A stretch of 46,376 nucleotides of DNA. Source: a virus. Position numbers and translations under genes: made by a program. The notes below the pieces were generated by a model. That model worked only from the letters and a program-made list of their open reading frames with translations, made no database searches and was not told the origin of the DNA. This document shows, in pieces, positions 43,270-46,376 of the stretch. The stretch's first letter is position 1, and every line of letters begins with the position of its first letter. Location of the stretch: positions 1 through 46,376 of IMG/VR virus record IMGVR_UViG_3300020583_000377; one strand, given 5' to 3'.

Positions 43270-46163
43270 TGCCTCTCGATCTTCAACACGTTGAAAAATT
43301 CTTCACGCGACTGCATATCCGCGATAGAGACGAGGGAACGTTTGTCCCTTTCACACTTCGTCCTCAGCAGCAGGAGATATTTCACTTAGCTAAAGAGCAT
43401 CTTGCGCGGCGTCGTAGACTGTTTATTATCTTCCTCAAAGCTCGTCGTCTTGGAATTTCCACCATCGCAACCGGGCTCGGTCAAGCGCACTGCATTGCAC
43501 ATCCAGGGTCCATGGCGCGCTGCATCGCACAGAATGCCAAAGTAGCGTCTGCTAATTTCGAGATGGCCGGTAGTTTTTTCAAGGACTGCCGCGACCTATA
43601 TCCTGGCGCAGCTAAGCCCACTAAGTCTCTACTTGTATGGCCACATTCTGACGGACCTGATTCTACTTTCGAGCATCATACCGCAGCTACGGTTCACGGT
43701 CAGCGCGGACTAACTTCGTCTTTCATTCATTTAACCGAAGCAGCGTTTTATCCCTACGAAGGGGTGTTCACGAGTTTGCTCAACACGCTGAGCATGGATA
43801 AAAATAACGCCTGCTTAGTTGAAACAACAGCAAATGGCCAAGAAGGCCCTGGCGAAGCGTACTACCAGTATTGGGAAGCGGCGATGTCAGGAGAAAACGA
43901 GTTTCTTCCTATTTTTCTGCCGTGGTGGGACGATCCGGCGTATGTGCTGCCGGAAGAACTTGCTCAAGACGCTCCTCGCGATGAGTACGAGAAGCGTTTA
44001 ATGAATGATATCAGACACTGGAAGACGGGGAAGAAAGTTAAGTTAGGCAAAGATCGCATCGCGTGGTTTCGCGAAACACTCTCCACACGTTGCGAAGGAA
44101 TTTTGGAAAAATTTCGCGCTGAGTACCCATCTGACCCGCAGGAAGCTTTTATCGCCACAGGCAACCCTGCGTTCACGATTGAAGAGATTCAATTTGCTGA
44201 AAATGCGGTAGTGAAGATCCCTCCGTTCCGCGGCCGATGCGTTCTCTCAAGTGATCTCAAGCACGGTGAACTTCAGAAGGGAACGGACGGGCCGTTGGTA
44301 GTCTACGAGACTCCACAAAAAGGTCACCATTATTTCGCGGGCGTGGACTCCGCACGAGGTGAAGAAAACACGATGGCCCCCGGCGATTATGCGGCTATTG
44401 TGGTGTGGAACGGAGAGACCGGAGATTTGGCGGCACGGTATATGTCTCGCGTGTCTCCGGAAGAGCTTGCTCCTGTAGCTGCAGCTCTCGGCTATTATTT
44501 CAATGGAGCCATGCTCAATGTTGAGCTGAACAATATCGGCTACGTCACGATGCGTGAACTTCGTGACCGGCTTTACTATCCGAACCAATATATCTGGAAG
44601 GGCCGCGATGACCGCGTGGATCGCTCGAAGCAAGGTGTGGCCTACGGATTTGAGACTTCCGATCGCTATCGGAAGATGATGTTCTCTATGTTTCGTAATT
44701 CTCTTTATCGCAAAGAGGTCGTGCCGAAGGATCGTGTATTCGTGGATCAGATGAAGAAAGCGAAGATGGAAATGGCTTGGCGCTGGAATGTTGCAGTTGG
44801 CCACGATGATGTTCTTATGTGTCTCAATCCAAAAGAGTTAGTAGAAACTCAAGATGGATTAAAACACATTTGTGATATTCGGCCAAGTGAATTCGTGCGG
44901 ACCCACACAGGTGAACTCCATCAAGTTCAAGGTGTCATGTCGCGTGAAGTCAATGAGGAAATGATTCACGTTGGTGTGATGGGAAATCCCGAGCCCACAA
45001 GTACGACAAGTAACCACCCTTACTATGTGTGTCGGTACGAATGGAACAAACGCAACGGGGAACTAACTAGAACCAAAAAACAGGTCGAGATGCCGTCATG
45101 GAAGGCGGCGTCTGATGTACGCCTTGGGGATTCAGTGTTGTTTCCAAAGAGAAAGAATCTTCCTCTTGCCAGTCTTCCTCTCGACCAGTTATGGATTTTG
45201 GGTTGGTACTTAGCTGAGGGTTCACGTTGCCGCAGGATTAAAAAAAGTCAAATGGCATTTTCGATTTCATTTGGATTGAACTCTTCGGAACGTAGTGTGG
45301 CGGAGCGGATATGCGAAATTTTGATTAAGTACGATCCTCCTTCCAAATCTAATCAGAAGTCTCCGCGCATAGAAGACGTAAAAGGAAAAAATGCAATTCG
45401 TGTGAATTATAGTTCACGGTATTGGCATGCTTTTTTTACTAAATTGGCTGGCGGTTTGCAACAAGTTCGTAAAATCGATTCCTCAGTCTACAACTGTTCT
45501 GGGCTTTTGCCTCTCGTAGCTGCTTTCATGTCCGGCGATGGGTCTCAGCCAAAAGGGCAGCGTCATGCAGTTCACGGGAGTAGCACATCGCGTGTACTCA
45601 TTCACCAGATCAGACAGATCATGATAGATGAGGGTATTTGGTCTACAATCCACAAACCGAAAAATCAGGAAATTTGGGCATTGTGTGCGAGCGCTGAGTT
45701 TATTGAACGCTTTGTAGGTATTTCGAAATTTCATTCTATTGAGCATGAGAGAAAGTTTCACAAACGGCACGTCGTCGAGACAGATGAGGGATTTTGGGCA
45801 CCAATCAAATCGCTCGCATTGATACCGTACTCTGGTCCGGTGTTGAATCTTGATATCGAGGGAGATCACACCTACCAGGCGCAGGGAGTAGCTGTTCACA
45901 ACTCGGGCTTCCTCGGATGGATCGCAAAAGAGCAAAATCATCAGTTCGCATGTCAGCGCAAGTCAAGCAAAAACGTCATGATGTCCAAAGAAGAACTCGA
46001 AAACGCAGGCTTCGCACCTGCCCGCGGTCAGATGCCTGAGTGGCTGAAAGCACCGGAGGTGACTGGAGCCGGGATGCTGTTGACCAGCGGCAACGATCAC
46101 CTTAAGAAGCTCGAAATTTATGCGAAGAAAAAAGCGCGTATGAATCGCTTAGAGTGGGTCTAG
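43269..46163 (+). CDS. Terminase large subunit interrupted by an intein
   Basis: 964 residues as read; about 603 after removal of a 361-residue intein (residues 518-878). ATPase: a Walker A-like KARRLGIST at residues 57-65 and SFIHLTEAAF at 151-160. Nuclease: FAGVDSARGE (Asp360), NVELNNIGY (Glu419) and GHDDVLM (Asp513-514), after which the intein sits. It translocates and cuts concatemeric phage DNA into proheads. No small-terminase gene is recognisable upstream. GTG start in an overlap with the previous gene. Portal and head genes are expected to the right. Confidence 0.9.
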   Translation: MPLDLQHVEKFFTRLHIRDRDEGTFVPFTLRPQQQEIFHLAKEHLARRRRLFIIFLKARRLGISTIATGLGQAHCIAHPGSMARCIAQNAKVASANFEMAGSFFKDCRDLYPGAAKPTKSLLVWPHSDGPDSTFEHHTAATVHGQRGLTSSFIHLTEAAFYPYEGVFTSLLNTLSMDKNNACLVETTANGQEGPGEAYYQYWEAAMSGENEFLPIFLPWWDDPAYVLPEELAQDAPRDEYEKRLMNDIRHWKTGKKVKLGKDRIAWFRETLSTRCEGILEKFRAEYPSDPQEAFIATGNPAFTIEEIQFAENAVVKIPPFRGRCVLSSDLKHGELQKGTDGPLVVYETPQKGHHYFAGVDSARGEENTMAPGDYAAIVVWNGETGDLAARYMSRVSPEELAPVAAALGYYFNGAMLNVELNNIGYVTMRELRDRLYYPNQYIWKGRDDRVDRSKQGVAYGFETSDRYRKMMFSMFRNSLYRKEVVPKDRVFVDQMKKAKMEMAWRWNVAVGHDDVLMCLNPKELVETQDGLKHICDIRPSEFVRTHTGELHQVQGVMSREVNEEMIHVGVMGNPEPTSTTSNHPYYVCRYEWNKRNGELTRTKKQVEMPSWKAASDVRLGDSVLFPKRKNLPLASLPLDQLWILGWYLAEGSRCRRIKKSQMAFSISFGLNSSERSVAERICEILIKYDPPSKSNQKSPRIEDVKGKNAIRVNYSSRYWHAFFTKLAGGLQQVRKIDSSVYNCSGLLPLVAAFMSGDGSQPKGQRHAVHGSSTSRVLIHQIRQIMIDEGIWSTIHKPKNQEIWALCASAEFIERFVGISKFHSIEHERKFHKRHVVETDEGFWAPIKSLALIPYSGPVLNLDIEGDHTYQAQGVAVHNSGFLGWIAKEQNHQFACQRKSSKNVMMSKEELENAGFAPARGQMPEWLKAPEVTGAGMLLTSGNDHLKKLEIYAKKKARMNRLEWV
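44820..45902 (+). mobile_element. LAGLIDADG intein in the terminase (361 aa)
   Basis: Begins with Cys after GHDDVLM and ends with a His-Asn pair before Ser (+1). Block B TSTTSNHPYYV has the T-x-x-H motif; the end (SGPVLNLDIEGDHTYQAQGVAVHN) matches blocks F/G. Two LAGLIDADG-type motifs, WILGWYLAEG (642-651) and LVAAFMSGDG (749-758), indicate a homing endonuclease. The region is richer in A and T than the extein. All catalytic residues are present, so splicing should work. Confidence 0.9.
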
Positions 46164-46184
46164 GGGGCGCAGAGGTGAACAACG

Positions 46185-46376
46185 ATGATCGAGCAACGAG
46201 GGACTCAATTGCTGATTTCCTTTCCAACGGAACAGGCGGCAAGTCAAGCCCGGCAGTGGATGGAAATGGCGGTGATCCCGTGGCTGCCGATGGTAAGCCA
46301 GCAACAACCCCCCGCACCCGCCAGCTCCGAACCTCCTTCCGAACAGCAGCGTTCGAATCACGTCCTCTTGACGGAC
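46185..46376 (+). CDS. Partial gene after the terminase (start of an unknown protein)
   Basis: ATG with AGAGGTGA about 6 bases upstream; open to the window edge (64 codons: MIEQRGTQLLISFPTEQAAS, then Pro/Gln/Ser-rich). A GTG at 46175 in another frame is also open to the edge and gives a Gly/Asp-rich sequence (DFLSNGTGGKSSPAVDGNGG). The correct frame cannot be decided here. A portal or small packaging protein is expected at this place. Confidence 0.4.
   Translation, partial: MIEQRGTQLLISFPTEQAASQARQWMEMAVIPWLPMVSQQQPPAPASSEPPSEQQRSNHVLLTD

Noticed and set aside
1-46376. tRNA genes, CRISPR arrays, tyrosine integrase or classical CI-type repressor
   Set aside because: None was recognisable by reading. 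The serine recombinase and small HTH proteins leave temperate life possible, but lysogeny cannot be claimed.

Overview
The window looks like about 46 kb of a tailed double-stranded DNA bacteriophage (or prophage). Evidence: a large terminase subunit, a GH108-type endolysin next to small membrane proteins, a phage-type family A DNA polymerase, a Prim-Pol/helicase fusion, a DUF2815-type single-stranded DNA-binding protein, a RuvC-like resolvase, ThyX, DUF3310 proteins, and dozens of small, tightly packed genes joined by ATGA, GTGA or TAATG overlaps. Shine-Dalgarno sites and sigma70-like TTGACA promoters point to an ordinary bacterial host. Nothing in the sequence fixes the host. No tRNA gene, rRNA gene or CRISPR array was seen.

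Layout. (1) Bases 1-5399, plus strand: the end of a surface/tail-type protein with a chitobiase-like C-terminal domain, a run of secreted, lipoprotein and single-pass membrane proteins, then a probable lysis pair (a circularly permuted NlpC/P60-like protein and a GH108-like endolysin). (2) Bases 5448-22162, minus strand: small zinc-ribbon and membrane proteins, two small HTH proteins, a PAPS-reductase-like PP-loop protein, then the replication and recombination set: primase-helicase, DNA polymerase, ssDNA-binding protein, Cas4/RecB-like DUF2800 nuclease, SNF2 helicase and RuvC-like resolvase. (3) Bases 22163-22920: a gene-free stretch with GC-rich hairpins, an 18-bp direct repeat and a very AT-rich block, a candidate replication origin or control region. 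(4) Bases 22921-25939: a second, mostly minus-strand set with a serine resolvase broken by a frameshift, facing a divergent promoter pair. (5) Bases 26285-31689, plus strand: small accessory genes, an Ig-like protein, a terminator, a three-HTH regulator and a free-standing HNH endonuclease. (6) Bases 32030-35948: a coupled cassette of one FkbM-type methyltransferase and four different glycosyltransferases. (7) Bases 35941-42684: a second DUF3310 gene, ThyX, a nucleoside-2-deoxyribosyltransferase-like protein and many unknowns. (8) Bases 42775-46376: a papain-fold-like protein and the large terminase, interrupted by a LAGLIDADG intein at its nuclease active site. Portal and capsid genes probably lie beyond the right edge.

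How the parts fit. The minus-strand block can be assembled into a replisome: primer synthesis and unwinding (8937-11108), DNA synthesis (12251-14311), ssDNA protection (14779-15351) and junction/end processing (15742-16965, 18034-19894). ThyX and the deoxyribosyltransferase-like protein would serve nucleotide supply. Promoters with TTGACA-N17 spacing precede several blocks; two plus-strand ones place the predicted transcription start on the ATG, suggesting leaderless messages. The most unusual content is the phage-borne glycosyltransferase/methyltransferase cassette beside a ThyX carrying an extra cysteine-containing insert. Other notable points are the terminase intein, the split resolvase, a 34-bp double operator-like palindrome, and ribosome-binding-site modules repeated at gene junctions.
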